Of a stretch of 64,000 nucleotides of DNA, positions 46,200 through 53,574 are shown one piece after another. Positions within the stretch are counted from its first letter, which is position 1. Each line of letters starts with the position of its first letter. The translations under genes were made by a program, and so were the position numbers. This stretch comes from Asticcacaulis sp. SL142 (GTDB lineage Bacteria > Pseudomonadota > Alphaproteobacteria > Caulobacterales > Caulobacteraceae). The notes under the pieces were generated by a model. The model worked only from the letters and a program-made list of their open reading frames with translations. It ran no database searches and was not told the DNA's origin. The stretch spans positions 3,317,001-3,381,000 of the forward strand of contig NZ_CP113061.1 in NCBI RefSeq assembly GCF_026625745.1, given 5' to 3'.

Positions 46200-46285
46200 T
46201 GGTGGAGCCGCCGGGAATTGCACCCGGGTCCAAATCGCTTATTACACGCACGTTTATCCCCATAGTCAGCCGAAACTGACCCCTC
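46200..46285 (-). ncRNA. ssrA: tmRNA acceptor piece
   Basis: The 3' half of the tRNA-like domain. GGACCCGGGTGCAATTCCCG contains a T-stem CCGGG/CCCGG with loop TGCAATT, followed by the acceptor strand CGGCTCC, discriminator A and encoded CCA ending at 46200. Upstream GGTCAGTTTCGGCTGACT can form a hairpin (GTCAG/CTGAC). The 5' end near 46285 is inferred from where pairing begins. Confidence 0.88.
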
Positions 46286-46368
46286 CAATATAGGCCCTTT
46301 GGCCAGTGAGGGAAAGGGGGATACGCATAATATGCGTGGAATTATACGTGATGCGAGGCACGTAAAGC

Positions 46369-47103
46369 TTAAAACGGCGAGAAGCGTTCCATAATAGCCT
46401 GAGACGCCGGTGCGCCCTGCATGCGGGTGACATCGCCTCTGCCGCCGTAAGATATGCGCGCTTCGGCCAGTTGGGTGTGCTTGATGGTGTTGGCCGAGGA
46501 GATATCTTCGGGCCGTACGATGCCTGCGACGGTTAGTTCACGCACTTCGCGGTTGGTGCGCACTTCCTGACGGCCCTGGATGATCAGGTTGCCGTTCGGC
46601 ATAACACCCGAAACCACCGCGGCGATGGTCAGGGAGACCTTTTCGGAGCGGTTGATCGTGCCGGAACCGTTCGATGTGGTTGATCCCTGCGAACTCAGGG
46701 CATTGGCCGGGTCAAAACCGTTAGGCAATATCTTCCCCAGCGAAGACTCCAGCCCGAAGAAGCTGCCGACCCCGGCGGAATATTCATTGTCGCGGGAGCG
46801 GGCGGTGGTGTTCTGGGTCTGGGCGGAATCGTTGATATCGATGCTCACGGTGAGAATATCGCCAACATGACGGGCGCGCTGATCGTTAAAGAAAGTGCGT
46901 GCACCGGCGCGCCACAGACTGTTGGAGGAGGCGGCCGGGCGCTCACCTTGCGGCACCATGATCACCTGTTGTTGCGGCACCAGAGCGGCGGGGTAACCGA
47001 TCGGTGCCAGTTCCGGCCCTTTGACCGCTTCGGTGACGGTCGAGCAGGCGCTGAGTGACGCGCCCGCGAGGGCAATGATGGCTAAGGCTTTGAGATTACG
47101 CAT
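46369..47103 (-). CDS. flgH: Flagellar L-ring protein FlgH
   Basis: The outer-membrane lipoprotein that forms the L-ring bushing around the flagellar rod. The 244-residue protein has a lipoprotein signal ending in LSAC (Cys near residue 20). The FlgH core includes SLWRAGARTFFNDQRARHVGDILTVSI, followed by VSGVMPNGNLIIQGRQEV and VAGIVRPEDISSANTI. The final gene of the flgF-flgG-flgA-flgH operon, starting nine bases after flgA. The ssrA gene lies about 80 bases downstream on the same strand, so read-through transcription into ssrA is possible. Confidence 0.96.
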   Translation of the reverse strand: MRNLKALAIIALAGASLSACSTVTEAVKGPELAPIGYPAALVPQQQVIMVPQGERPAASSNSLWRAGARTFFNDQRARHVGDILTVSIDINDSAQTQNTTARSRDNEYSAGVGSFFGLESSLGKILPNGFDPANALSSQGSTTSNGSGTINRSEKVSLTIAAVVSGVMPNGNLIIQGRQEVRTNREVRELTVAGIVRPEDISSANTIKHTQLAEARISYGGRGDVTRMQGAPASQAIMERFSPF

Positions 47104-47112
47104 GATAATGAC

Positions 47113-47886
47113 CTATCTGGCGGAATAATATTGCGGGTTGGCGGCACGCATCTGTAAGGCAGCGGGACCAGCCGCGGCGGTGCCGGGGCCGGTAATGACG
47201 GCATCGACGGTCTTTTTCGAGGTCGGGTTCAGCACCGAAATGACATCGCCAGCCGCGCCGTCTTTTTGGGCGAGGCCGGTCATAGACAGGTTGATGCCGC
47301 CGACCGACCAGACAACCTTGACGGACTGAGATTTCTTGACGACGACGGGGTTGGACAGGTCAGATGCCCGCACAACCGCCCCTTCGCGCAAGGGATAGCG
47401 GGCGGATTTGCCGATAATATCCTGCGGTGAGACGTTAGCCCCCGCCAGATGAGCCTGAACCGGCTGGTAAGAGAGGTCTGACGGCTGCACCACATCGCCG
47501 GTATTGAGCGATCGGGTAAACACAAGCGCCTCTGAGGTCTTGCCCGCTGGGGCTTTCGCGGCGGTTTTGACGGTGTGCGCGACCGGAGCAGGCGCAGAAC
47601 CATCCGGGCCTTGCGCGACGATAATCCGGCGTAAACCCTTGGGGTTGGTCCAGTAAAAGCCGCTTTGACGGGCAATGGCCTGAACCTGAGCGGCATCCAG
47701 AACCGCCGTGGCGCCTGAGCGCACCCCCAAAACCACGTCTGACGCGCCGTCAGCATAGTCAAACACATCGCCCAGCGTGATGCGCCCGTCGCCGTCGCTG
47801 GGCGCGGCCTTGAGCACCAGCATATTGTCGGCCATCGCCAAGGTAGGTGCTGCCGCAAAGGCAAGGTATAACAATAGCTTACGCAT
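47113..47886 (-). CDS. flgA: Flagellar P-ring assembly chaperone FlgA
   Basis: A periplasmic protein that helps FlgI assemble the P-ring. The 257 residues begin with a signal peptide (APTLAMADN, about 19). The SAF domain is visible in RSLNTGDVVQPSDLSYQPVQ through IIGKSARYPLREGAVVRASDL, and the C-terminus GLAQKDGAAGDVISVLNPTS KKTVDAVITG (split) is characteristic. It sits 12 bases after flgG and nine before flgH, so it is clearly co-transcribed. FlgI itself is not in the operon here, although flgI often accompanies flgA-flgH. Confidence 0.94.
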   Translation of the reverse strand: MRKLLLYLAFAAAPTLAMADNMLVLKAAPSDGDGRITLGDVFDYADGASDVVLGVRSGATAVLDAAQVQAIARQSGFYWTNPKGLRRIIVAQGPDGSAPAPVAHTVKTAAKAPAGKTSEALVFTRSLNTGDVVQPSDLSYQPVQAHLAGANVSPQDIIGKSARYPLREGAVVRASDLSNPVVVKKSQSVKVVWSVGGINLSMTGLAQKDGAAGDVISVLNPTSKKTVDAVITGPGTAAAGPAALQMRAANPQYYSAR

Positions 47887-47898
47887 GATCAGTTACCC

Positions 47899-48687
47899 TT
47901 AAGACCTGAGCTGGCCGGCGACCGACAGCATTTCATCGGCTGTGGTGATGACTTTTGAATTCATTTCATAGGCGCGTTGGGCCACGATCAGCGAGGTGAT
48001 TTCGGATACGGCATCGACGTTGGACGCTTCGATATAGCCCTGCAACAAGGTACCATAACCGACATCGCCCGGCGTTGAGATATTGGGCGCACCCGACGCG
48101 CCGCTCTCCAGGAACAGGTTATCGCCCATGGCTTCGAGGCCCGCTTCGTTGAAGAAGGTCGCGATTTCAAGCTGGCCAATGATGGTTGGCTCGGTCACGC
48201 CGTCCTGCACGACCTGCACCTGACCGGTCTTGGAGACGGCGACATCGCGCACCCCTTGCGGCACAGTGATGGCGGGCTGAACCAGATAACCGTCGTCGGT
48301 GACCAACTGGCCCTGATCATTGACGCTGAAATTCCCGGCGCGGGTATAGGCGGTCTCACCCGACGGCATCAGGATTTGGAAATAGCCCTTACCCTCGATC
48401 GCCAGGTCATAGGTGCCCTCAGTCCGGGTCGGGGAGCCTTGCGTCATAATGCGGTAAGTAGCCCCCGCCTTGACGCCGTTACCGATCTGGATACCGGTCG
48501 GGACGACCGTGCCGGTTTCCGACGACTGGGCACCCATGCGCTCGACGTTCTGGTAGAGCAGGTCCTGAAACTCGGCGCGTTGTTTTTTGAAGCCGACCGT
48601 GTTCATGTTGGCGATGTTGTTGGAGATGACTTCGACGTTCATCTGCTGGGCGGACATGCCGGTGGTGGCGGTTCTTAAAGCGCGCAT
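47899..48687 (-). CDS. flgG: Flagellar distal rod protein FlgG
   Basis: A 262-residue axial protein forming the distal rod. The N-terminal motif MNVEVISNNIANMNTVGFKK is the flagellar rod/hook signature, GYFQILMPSGETAYTRAGNF is the central part, and the C-terminus DAVSEITSLIVAQRAYEMNS KVITTADEM (split) gives the paired coiled-coil end. Length matches the 260 of E. coli FlgG. It follows flgF by 154 bases that hold a strong hairpin structure. No signal peptide, as for substrates of the flagellar export apparatus. Confidence 0.97.
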   Translation of the reverse strand: MRALRTATTGMSAQQMNVEVISNNIANMNTVGFKKQRAEFQDLLYQNVERMGAQSSETGTVVPTGIQIGNGVKAGATYRIMTQGSPTRTEGTYDLAIEGKGYFQILMPSGETAYTRAGNFSVNDQGQLVTDDGYLVQPAITVPQGVRDVAVSKTGQVQVVQDGVTEPTIIGQLEIATFFNEAGLEAMGDNLFLESGASGAPNISTPGDVGYGTLLQGYIEASNVDAVSEITSLIVAQRAYEMNSKVITTADEMLSVAGQLRS

Positions 48688-48724
48688 GAATTACACTCCG
48701 CAGATACGGGGATAAATGAACTCC

Positions 48725-48824
48725 AGATCGTGTTAGCGATCTGGCAAGGGCCCAAAATAGTGAAGAATGGGCCGCCGCCGCTTATGCGGCGAGCCCCATA
48801 TTCTTTCTCAAGAAAGTTTTGGGC
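48725..48824. repeat. Extended hairpin structure between flgF and flgG
   Basis: Two structures lie in this gap. A perfect 8-bp stem CCAGATCG/CGATCTGG surrounds TGTTAG (48723-48744). Then a 75-base nested palindrome (48750-48824) has outer arms GCCCAAAA/TTTTGGGC, a middle stem from AAGAATGGGC with GCCCCATATTCTT, and inner CCGC/GCGG around CGCTTAT. There is no T-run on the minus strand, so it is not a standard terminator. It could protect or separate parts of the operon mRNA. Confidence 0.65.
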
Positions 48825-48841
48825 AACTGAGCGCATACTCA

Positions 48842-49594
48842 TCATGCTACCTTCCCTAAACGTTCAACCGCAGTGCGATTAAGTTCCTGATTTTGATCGA
48901 TTAGTCTGGCCAAAGACGCATAGGCGCGGTTGATTTCGACCAGTTTGGTGATTTCCATCACCGAATTGACGTTGGACGATTCCAGCATACCCTGACGCAC
49001 CACGGATTCGGTGATCGGGGTGGCGGCCTGCGGGTTATTGAGGCGGTAGCTGGTGTCACCGGCTTTTTCGAGATCGCTTAGGGTGGCGATGCGCACGACA
49101 CCAATCTTACCCACGCGAAGGGCACCATCCGGCGTGCGCTGGGAGACAATGCCGTCAGCCGAGATCGAGGGTTCGCCATATTGCGGGTCAAGGCGTATCT
49201 CCGCACCGCCTTCGCCCTGCACCGACAGGCCGTTCTGGGTCACCAGAATCCCTTGCGGATTAACGGTAAAGGCGCCGTTACGGGTATAGAGCGGACCGTC
49301 AGCGCCGTTGATGGCAAAGAAGGTGTTTTCCCCGTCCAGGGCCATGTCATAGGGCGACCCGGTCTGGGTAAAGGTGCCTTGGGAAAAATCACGGCCCACG
49401 CCCTTATCATAGGCGAAGTTGGCCGGTGTGCGGATCGGATCGTTAAAGGCCGGGCGGCCGGGCTCAGTTTCGACCAGTAATTGCTCGAACTTATAGCCAT
49501 TGGTGTTCATGTTGGCGATGTTGTTGGCCGTGATGTCCAGTTCACGCCGCAGCGTCAGTTGACGGGACAGGGCGATGTAGCTCGCATTATCCAT
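48842..49594 (-). CDS. flgF: Flagellar proximal rod protein FlgF
   Basis: A 250-residue rod protein. The N-terminus LDITANNIANMNTNGYKFEQ bears the rod signature; GENTFFAINGADGPLYTRNGAF and the C-terminus SSNVNSVMEITKLVEINRAY complete the pattern. It is the first gene of the minus-strand flgF-flgG-flgA-flgH operon, with GGAGCGCCAC before its ATG. A consensus sigma-54 promoter lies about 70 bases upstream. The gene order matches Caulobacter, where this operon is a late, sigma-54-dependent class. Confidence 0.96.
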   Translation of the reverse strand: MDNASYIALSRQLTLRRELDITANNIANMNTNGYKFEQLLVETEPGRPAFNDPIRTPANFAYDKGVGRDFSQGTFTQTGSPYDMALDGENTFFAINGADGPLYTRNGAFTVNPQGILVTQNGLSVQGEGGAEIRLDPQYGEPSISADGIVSQRTPDGALRVGKIGVVRIATLSDLEKAGDTSYRLNNPQAATPITESVVRQGMLESSNVNSVMEITKLVEINRAYASLARLIDQNQELNRTAVERLGKVA

Positions 49595-49940
49595 TTGTGG
49601 CGCTCCTCTGAACTCGTTTGTTAAAAGCCGTTAACCATAAATGCAGGGCGGTTTCTTATCGGTGTGCAATCGCTGTGCCAAAGATGGTTAACGGGCGTGG
49701 ATTTTCTCGAAACCCTTAAAATACCTATGTTTGCGCAGGGCTGTGGATTCGTATTGCGAATCTGCCCATGGTCGGAGGCGGGTTTGTGTGCGGCAAAAAA
49801 TGCCGCGCGGGCTCTGGGCTTCCAAACGGATCGTTAACCATGTTTGGTCATGATCAGTTTACGAGGGTTAAGGTAAGGTTTGTTAATCAAACCCTGCTGC
49901 CCCGTTAGAGTACCGGTTGGATTGGGATGTAAGGCACGTA
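49595..49940. promoter_or_regulatory. Divergent flgF/fliL control region
   Basis: About 345 bases separate flgF (minus) from fliL (plus). TTAACCAT occurs at 49631-49638 and 49834-49841. TTAA-N7-TTTG begins at 49868, and another TTAA lies at 49883. These are CtrA-like words. The palindrome GATTCG-TATTG-CGAATC at 49746-49762 contains two GANTC sites, the target of CcrM methylation. CtrA and CcrM control of early flagellar promoters is known in Caulobacter; which box drives fliL cannot be decided from sequence. Confidence 0.6.
49665..49680 (-). promoter_or_regulatory. Sigma-54 promoter of the flgF operon
   Basis: On the minus strand TGGCAC-AGCGA-TTGCA matches the sigma-54 consensus exactly, with invariant GG and GC at the right spacing. 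Transcription would begin about 12 bases past the GC, leaving about 60 bases of leader before the flgF ATG. Activation by a FlbD-like regulator is expected from Caulobacter, but no FlbD site was confirmed. Confidence 0.88.
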
Positions 49941-50615
49941 ATGGCCAAGGGTAAGGATAAAAAACCAAAAGACGCAGAAGCGCCGCCGGTTGATGGCGAA
50001 GCCGCGGCGGATGGTGAAGGTGCGCCCAAGAAAAAGGGCCCGCCGATACTGATTATTGCGATTTCGGCCGGTGTCCTGCTGCTGGGCGGCGGTGGGGCCG
50101 CAGCCTATTTCCTATTGCTGGCCCCAAAGCCTGCGGCTGAGGCCGGTGAGCATGGTAAGGCCGAAGAGGGCCACGGTAAGGAAGACAAAAAGGACGCAAA
50201 AAAAGACGACGGCCACGGTAAGAAAAAAGAAGAAAAAGGCGGTCATGGCGGCGGCGCTGAGGCTGAGGTCGATCCGTCAAAGCAGCCGGTGATCACCGAA
50301 GGGCCGAACGGCGTTACCTATTACACACTGCCGCCGCTGATTTCGAATATTCAGTCGGCAGGCGGTCGGGCCTCCTACCTTAAGCTTAAGTTGACCTTTG
50401 AAGTGGCTGATCACGAAACGGTTGAGGCCCTGGGGCCCAACATGCCGCGCATTCAGGATGTCCTTCAATCCTTCCTGCGCGAGTTGCGCCCGGAAGACAT
50501 GGCCGGATCGCAGGGCAATTATCAGTTGCGCCTCGAAATCCTGCGCCGCGTAAATCTGGTCATGGCACCCCATAAGGTCAATGCCGTGCTGATCGAAGAA
50601 ATGCTGATCACATGA
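49941..50615 (+). CDS. fliL: Flagellar basal body-associated protein FliL
   Basis: A 224-residue stator-associated membrane protein required for motility in Caulobacter. A charged N-terminus is followed by one helix (ILIIAISAGVLLLGGGGAAA, about residues 36-57), a long Lys/His/Gly/Glu-rich low-complexity periplasmic linker (about 65-115), and the SPFH-like FliL domain beginning YYTLPPLISNIQ and ending IRKVN-type VNAVLIEEMLIT. The ATG at 49941 is preceded by AAGG; the TTG 24 bases earlier is less likely. It leads the operon containing fliM, from which it is separated by two palindromic repeats. Confidence 0.93.
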   Translation: MAKGKDKKPKDAEAPPVDGEAAADGEGAPKKKGPPILIIAISAGVLLLGGGGAAAYFLLLAPKPAAEAGEHGKAEEGHGKEDKKDAKKDDGHGKKKEEKGGHGGGAEAEVDPSKQPVITEGPNGVTYYTLPPLISNIQSAGGRASYLKLKLTFEVADHETVEALGPNMPRIQDVLQSFLRELRPEDMAGSQGNYQLRLEILRRVNLVMAPHKVNAVLIEEMLIT

Positions 50616-50629
50616 TGTATAGCTTTTAC

Positions 50630-50666
50630 GCGCATCTTGATCCCAAAACCGCGTCACACTTTTGGC
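50630..50666. repeat. Palindromic dispersed repeat, copy 3 (partial)
   Basis: Reads GCGCATCTTGATCCCAAAAC then CGCGTCACACTTTTGGC, the reverse complement of copy 1, but the far arm is replaced by CTGGCGCCGAACTGC. A second arm-like fragment TTTCGGGATGCG lies at 50682-50693. The arrangement suggests successive insertions or recombination among copies. Confidence 0.75.
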
Positions 50667-50706
50667 TGGCGCCGAACTGCGTTTCGGGATGCGGTTCGAT
50701 GTTTGA

Positions 50707-50752
50707 CGCGCATCTGTATCCGAAAACCGCTTCACACTTTTCGGGATGCGCT
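50707..50752. repeat. Palindromic dispersed repeat, copy 4, at the fliM start
   Basis: Starts GCGCATCTGTATCCGAAAAC and ends CACTTTTCGGGATGCGC. Inner arms CCGAAAA/TTTTCGG pair as in copy 2. It ends two bases before the preferred fliM ATG (50755), contains an alternative ATG (50746) and supplies the purine-rich GGGA that would be the fliM ribosome binding site. Confidence 0.85.
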
Positions 50753-50754
50753 TC

Positions 50755-51921
50755 ATGACCGGAGAAGTCGATCAGGAAGCCATGATGGCCCAATGGGAGG
50801 CCGAACTGGCCGCCGAAGCGGATGCCGCGACGGGGGGCGGTGGCGGCAATGGCAACGATCTGGCGGCCGAATGGGAAGCCATGGTCGGCGGTGGCGGCGG
50901 TGGCGGCGACCGGATGAATGTGCCCGCCGGGGCCGAGCGCATCCTTAATCAGGACGAAATCGATAGCCTGCTGGGTTTTGATCTGTCCGACGAAGACTAT
51001 AACGAACGCTCCGGCATCCGGGCCATTATTAATTCGGCCATGGTGTCCTATGAGCGCCTGCCGATGCTGGAAATCGTCTTTGACCGTTTGGTGCGGTTGA
51101 TGACGACCTCCTTGCGCAATTTTACCTCTGATAACGTCGAAGTCTCGCTCGATAATATCTCCTCGATCCGGTTTGGCGATTATCTCAATTCGATCCCGCT
51201 GCCCGCGATTTTGGCGGTGTTTCGGGCCGAAGAGCTTGATAATTACGGTCTGCTGACGGTCGATTCCAACCTGATCTATTCGATCGTGGACGTGCTGCTC
51301 GGCGGGCGGCGCGGTACGGCGGCGCTGCGCATCGAAGGTCGGCCTTATACCACGATTGAGCGTGTGCTGGTGCAGCGGATGGTTGAGGTCATTCTGGCCG
51401 ATGCTAAGGCCGCGTTTGAGCCCCTGACGCCGGTCAGTTTCAACCTTGACCGCCTTGAGACCAATCCGCGCTTTGCGGCGATTGCGCGTCCGGCCAATGC
51501 CGCCATCCTGGTCAAGCTGCGCATCGACATGGAAGACCGCGGCGGGCGGGTCGAGCTATTGTTGCCCTATGCCACGCTGGAACCGATCCGTAAGATGCTG
51601 CTGCAGCAGTTCATGGGTGAAAAGTTCGGCCGTGACAACATCTGGGAAAGCCACCTGGCGACAGAGTTGTGGACCACTCAGATGGAGGTGCGCGCCGTTC
51701 TGGATGAACAGCAGGTGCCGCTCAGCAAGGTGCTGAACCTAAAGGTCGGCGAAACGCTTATGTTGAACGCCAATGCCGAATCGCCGGTGCAGTTACGCTG
51801 CGGCACCATTCCGCTGACCCATGGCTATATGGGGCGTAAGGGCCACAGCATCGCCGTACGGGTCGAAGCACCGCTGACCGTGTCCACTAAACGTCGCCTG
51901 ACGCAAACCAAAAAGAAGTAG
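50755..51921 (+). CDS. fliM: Flagellar motor switch protein FliM
   Basis: A 388-residue C-ring protein that binds phosphorylated CheY and sets rotation direction. The first 60 residues are Gly/Ala/Glu-rich with two WEA motifs (MAQWEAEL, AAEWEAM); then the CheY-binding motif LNQDEIDSLLGF (about 64-75), the middle domain (YERLPMLEIVFDRLVRLMTT, SFxxIRFGDYLNSIPLP-like region, GGRRGTAALRIEGRPYTTIE) and the C-terminal SpoA domain (PLSKVLNLKVGETLML). ATG 50755 is chosen because 50746 lies inside a repeat, but the nine-base difference cannot be resolved. Thirteen bases separate it from the next gene. Confidence 0.95.
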   Translation: MTGEVDQEAMMAQWEAELAAEADAATGGGGGNGNDLAAEWEAMVGGGGGGGDRMNVPAGAERILNQDEIDSLLGFDLSDEDYNERSGIRAIINSAMVSYERLPMLEIVFDRLVRLMTTSLRNFTSDNVEVSLDNISSIRFGDYLNSIPLPAILAVFRAEELDNYGLLTVDSNLIYSIVDVLLGGRRGTAALRIEGRPYTTIERVLVQRMVEVILADAKAAFEPLTPVSFNLDRLETNPRFAAIARPANAAILVKLRIDMEDRGGRVELLLPYATLEPIRKMLLQQFMGEKFGRDNIWESHLATELWTTQMEVRAVLDEQQVPLSKVLNLKVGETLMLNANAESPVQLRCGTIPLTHGYMGRKGHSIAVRVEAPLTVSTKRRLTQTKKK

Positions 51922-51934
51922 AGGGCCTTAACCC

Positions 51935-52669
51935 ATGTCCTATGCGGGCATTGTCATGGATGTCGTACTGATGGCGCTGCTGATAGCAGCGCTGATGTTC
52001 GGCGTGCGTCTGGACAAGCGCCTCAAAGGTTTGCGGGCGGCCCATGACAGTTTTGCCCGCGCCGTGGCTGACCTCGATCAGGCGGCGATCAAGGCCCATT
52101 CGGCGCTGCGCGAACTTCATACCGGCACCGATGAATCGCAGGAACTTCTGCACGGGCGTATTCTGGTGGCGCGTGACCTGCTGGCGAAGCTTGAAAGCCA
52201 GATTGCCCGCGCCGAAAAGGCCGAACGCGATATCGGTCGTCATGTTGAGGCGGCCAAAGCGCTTAAGTCTGACGCTCAGTCAGCGCCAATGCGTGGCGCG
52301 CCATTGGTGGCGATCAGGCCTGAGCCGGAACCGCCACCCGCTCAGGTGCCGGATCAACCCGTCACCAAACCTGCCGATAATCGCCGCTTCGGAGCCCTGC
52401 GCGCCGAGCGGCCCTCTCCGTTTAAAGAGGGGCCGTTTAAAGAGGGGCCGAAAACCTTCGCAAAACCGAAGCTGACCCGACCATCGGATGACGAGGTGCC
52501 ACACATATCCGAAAACGTGCTGGCGTCGCTCAACGACATGCTGCGATCCTTTGAAGTCCCCAAACCCGACGCGAAAAACCGTGATGACGATCTGTTTGAT
52601 ACGCCGTCTGAGCCGCCCTTAGACCTTCCCGCCCGCCGCCGTCGCCGCTTTGACCAAAGATTTGAATAG
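51935..52669 (+). CDS. DUF6468 bitopic membrane protein of the flagellar operon
   Basis: A 244-residue protein with one N-terminal helix (IVMDVVLMALLIAALMFGVRL, split by nothing else), a coiled-coil region (about 26-105) and a Pro-rich C-terminus. The position directly after fliM and the bitopic, Pro-rich build resemble PflI, a flagellar positioning protein of Caulobacter; this equivalence is an inference from memory of topology and location. A tandem 15-base duplication at 52421-52450 repeats FKEGP. Good ribosome binding site before the ATG is lacking; coupling with fliM is likely. Confidence 0.75.
   Translation: MSYAGIVMDVVLMALLIAALMFGVRLDKRLKGLRAAHDSFARAVADLDQAAIKAHSALRELHTGTDESQELLHGRILVARDLLAKLESQIARAEKAERDIGRHVEAAKALKSDAQSAPMRGAPLVAIRPEPEPPPAQVPDQPVTKPADNRRFGALRAERPSPFKEGPFKEGPKTFAKPKLTRPSDDEVPHISENVLASLNDMLRSFEVPKPDAKNRDDDLFDTPSEPPLDLPARRRRRFDQRFE
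52421..52450 (+). repeat. Exact 15-bp tandem duplication inside the DUF6468 gene
   Basis: TTTAAAGAGGGGCCG occurs twice in direct succession and adds one FKEGP unit in frame within the Pro-rich tail. This is a typical slippage product and may vary between strains. Confidence 0.9.
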
Positions 52670-52685
52670 TGAGATTTGAGTAGCC

Positions 52686-53552
52686 ATGGCTAATCTGCCC
52701 CGTTTCCTGCCGCTCGTGTTCGTCGCCATTGGCGGCGTTCTGGCCATGAAGGCGGTATCGTCCGTCGATTCCATGCCGGACATGCTGAAATCGGCGCGCG
52801 CGGCCTTTGCCGAAGAGGCCGCCCCCGCAGAAAAGGCCCCCGCCAAACCTGCGGCCAAAACACCTGAGGCCAAAACCGCCGAGGCCCAAACTGCTGGAAC
52901 TAAGGCGGACGGTGAAGGTGCTGACGCCTCAAGCGCCCAAGCCCCGAACGCCATGAGCGTGATGGATATGGCCACACCGGCGGCGACCGTCGCCCCGGCA
53001 CCGGTGTGTGCGACCTCGATCAATGATCTGGCCAAGCAGGCGGGGATGTCGCCGTCTGAGCTTCAGGTGCTGCAATCGCTGGGCACCCGTCGCACCCAAC
53101 TGGATGCCCGCGAAAAGCAGATTGCCTCACAGGAAGCGCTAATTCAGGCGGCGGATGCCAAGCTTGATGGCCGCATCAAGCAGATGGAAGCGCTTAAAGG
53201 TCAGATTCAGGCCCTGCTCGATCAGGCCAACAAAGGTGCCGACGACGACACCGCCCGCATGATTAAGGTCTATGAGGCCATGAAGCCCAAGGACGCGGCG
53301 CGTGTGCTGGAAACCATGCGCGATGATGTCCGTCTGCCGATCGCGGCCAAGATGAAAGAGCGCAGTCTGGCCGCCGTACTGGCCCAGATGACCCCAAATG
53401 GGGCCAAGGAGCTGACCGAAAAACTGGCCATGCGCATGAAACAAAGCGAAGACATTCAATCTAAACTTAACCAGATGGCCGCTAAACCGGCTACCCCGCC
53501 GCAAACCCAACCCAGTCAAACTCAACCAAGTCAAACTCAGGCCAGAAAGTAA
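52686..53552 (+). CDS. motE: MotE-like flagellar protein
   Basis: A 288-residue protein with an N-terminal helix or signal anchor (FLPLVFVAIGGVLAMKAVSS), an Ala/Glu/Lys-rich linker, a coiled coil (about 120-185) and the MgtE-N-like domain MIKVYEAMKPKDAARVLETM through VLAQMTPNGAKELTEKLA. That combination is the MotE type, described in Sinorhizobium as a periplasmic chaperone for MotC. The C-terminus has TQPSQTQPSQTQ, a small imperfect repeat. It lies in the fliL-fliM operon, 16 bases after the preceding gene. Confidence 0.82.
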   Translation: MANLPRFLPLVFVAIGGVLAMKAVSSVDSMPDMLKSARAAFAEEAAPAEKAPAKPAAKTPEAKTAEAQTAGTKADGEGADASSAQAPNAMSVMDMATPAATVAPAPVCATSINDLAKQAGMSPSELQVLQSLGTRRTQLDAREKQIASQEALIQAADAKLDGRIKQMEALKGQIQALLDQANKGADDDTARMIKVYEAMKPKDAARVLETMRDDVRLPIAAKMKERSLAAVLAQMTPNGAKELTEKLAMRMKQSEDIQSKLNQMAAKPATPPQTQPSQTQPSQTQARK

Positions 53553-53574
53553 CCCTTAGCGCGTGTTGACCACC

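Larger units (their letters stand above)
45965..46285 (-). ncRNA. ssrA: Two-piece, circularly permuted tmRNA (precursor)
   Basis: tmRNA rescues stalled ribosomes by acting first as tRNA and then as mRNA for a degradation tag. On the minus strand the acceptor piece comes first (46285-46200), then a 29-base spacer, then the coding piece (46170 to about 45965). The piece ends pair as a seven-base acceptor stem: GGGGCCG with CGGCTCC, followed by A-CCA. This order is the permuted form known from alphaproteobacteria (alpha_tmRNA). The spacer is removed to give two RNAs. A TATAAT (minus, 46346-46341) may be the promoter -10. The outer ends are estimates. Confidence 0.93.

Noticed and set aside
46200-46232. 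A tRNA gene, because of the T-loop and CCA
   Set aside because: There is no D or anticodon arm; the fragment is the tmRNA acceptor piece.
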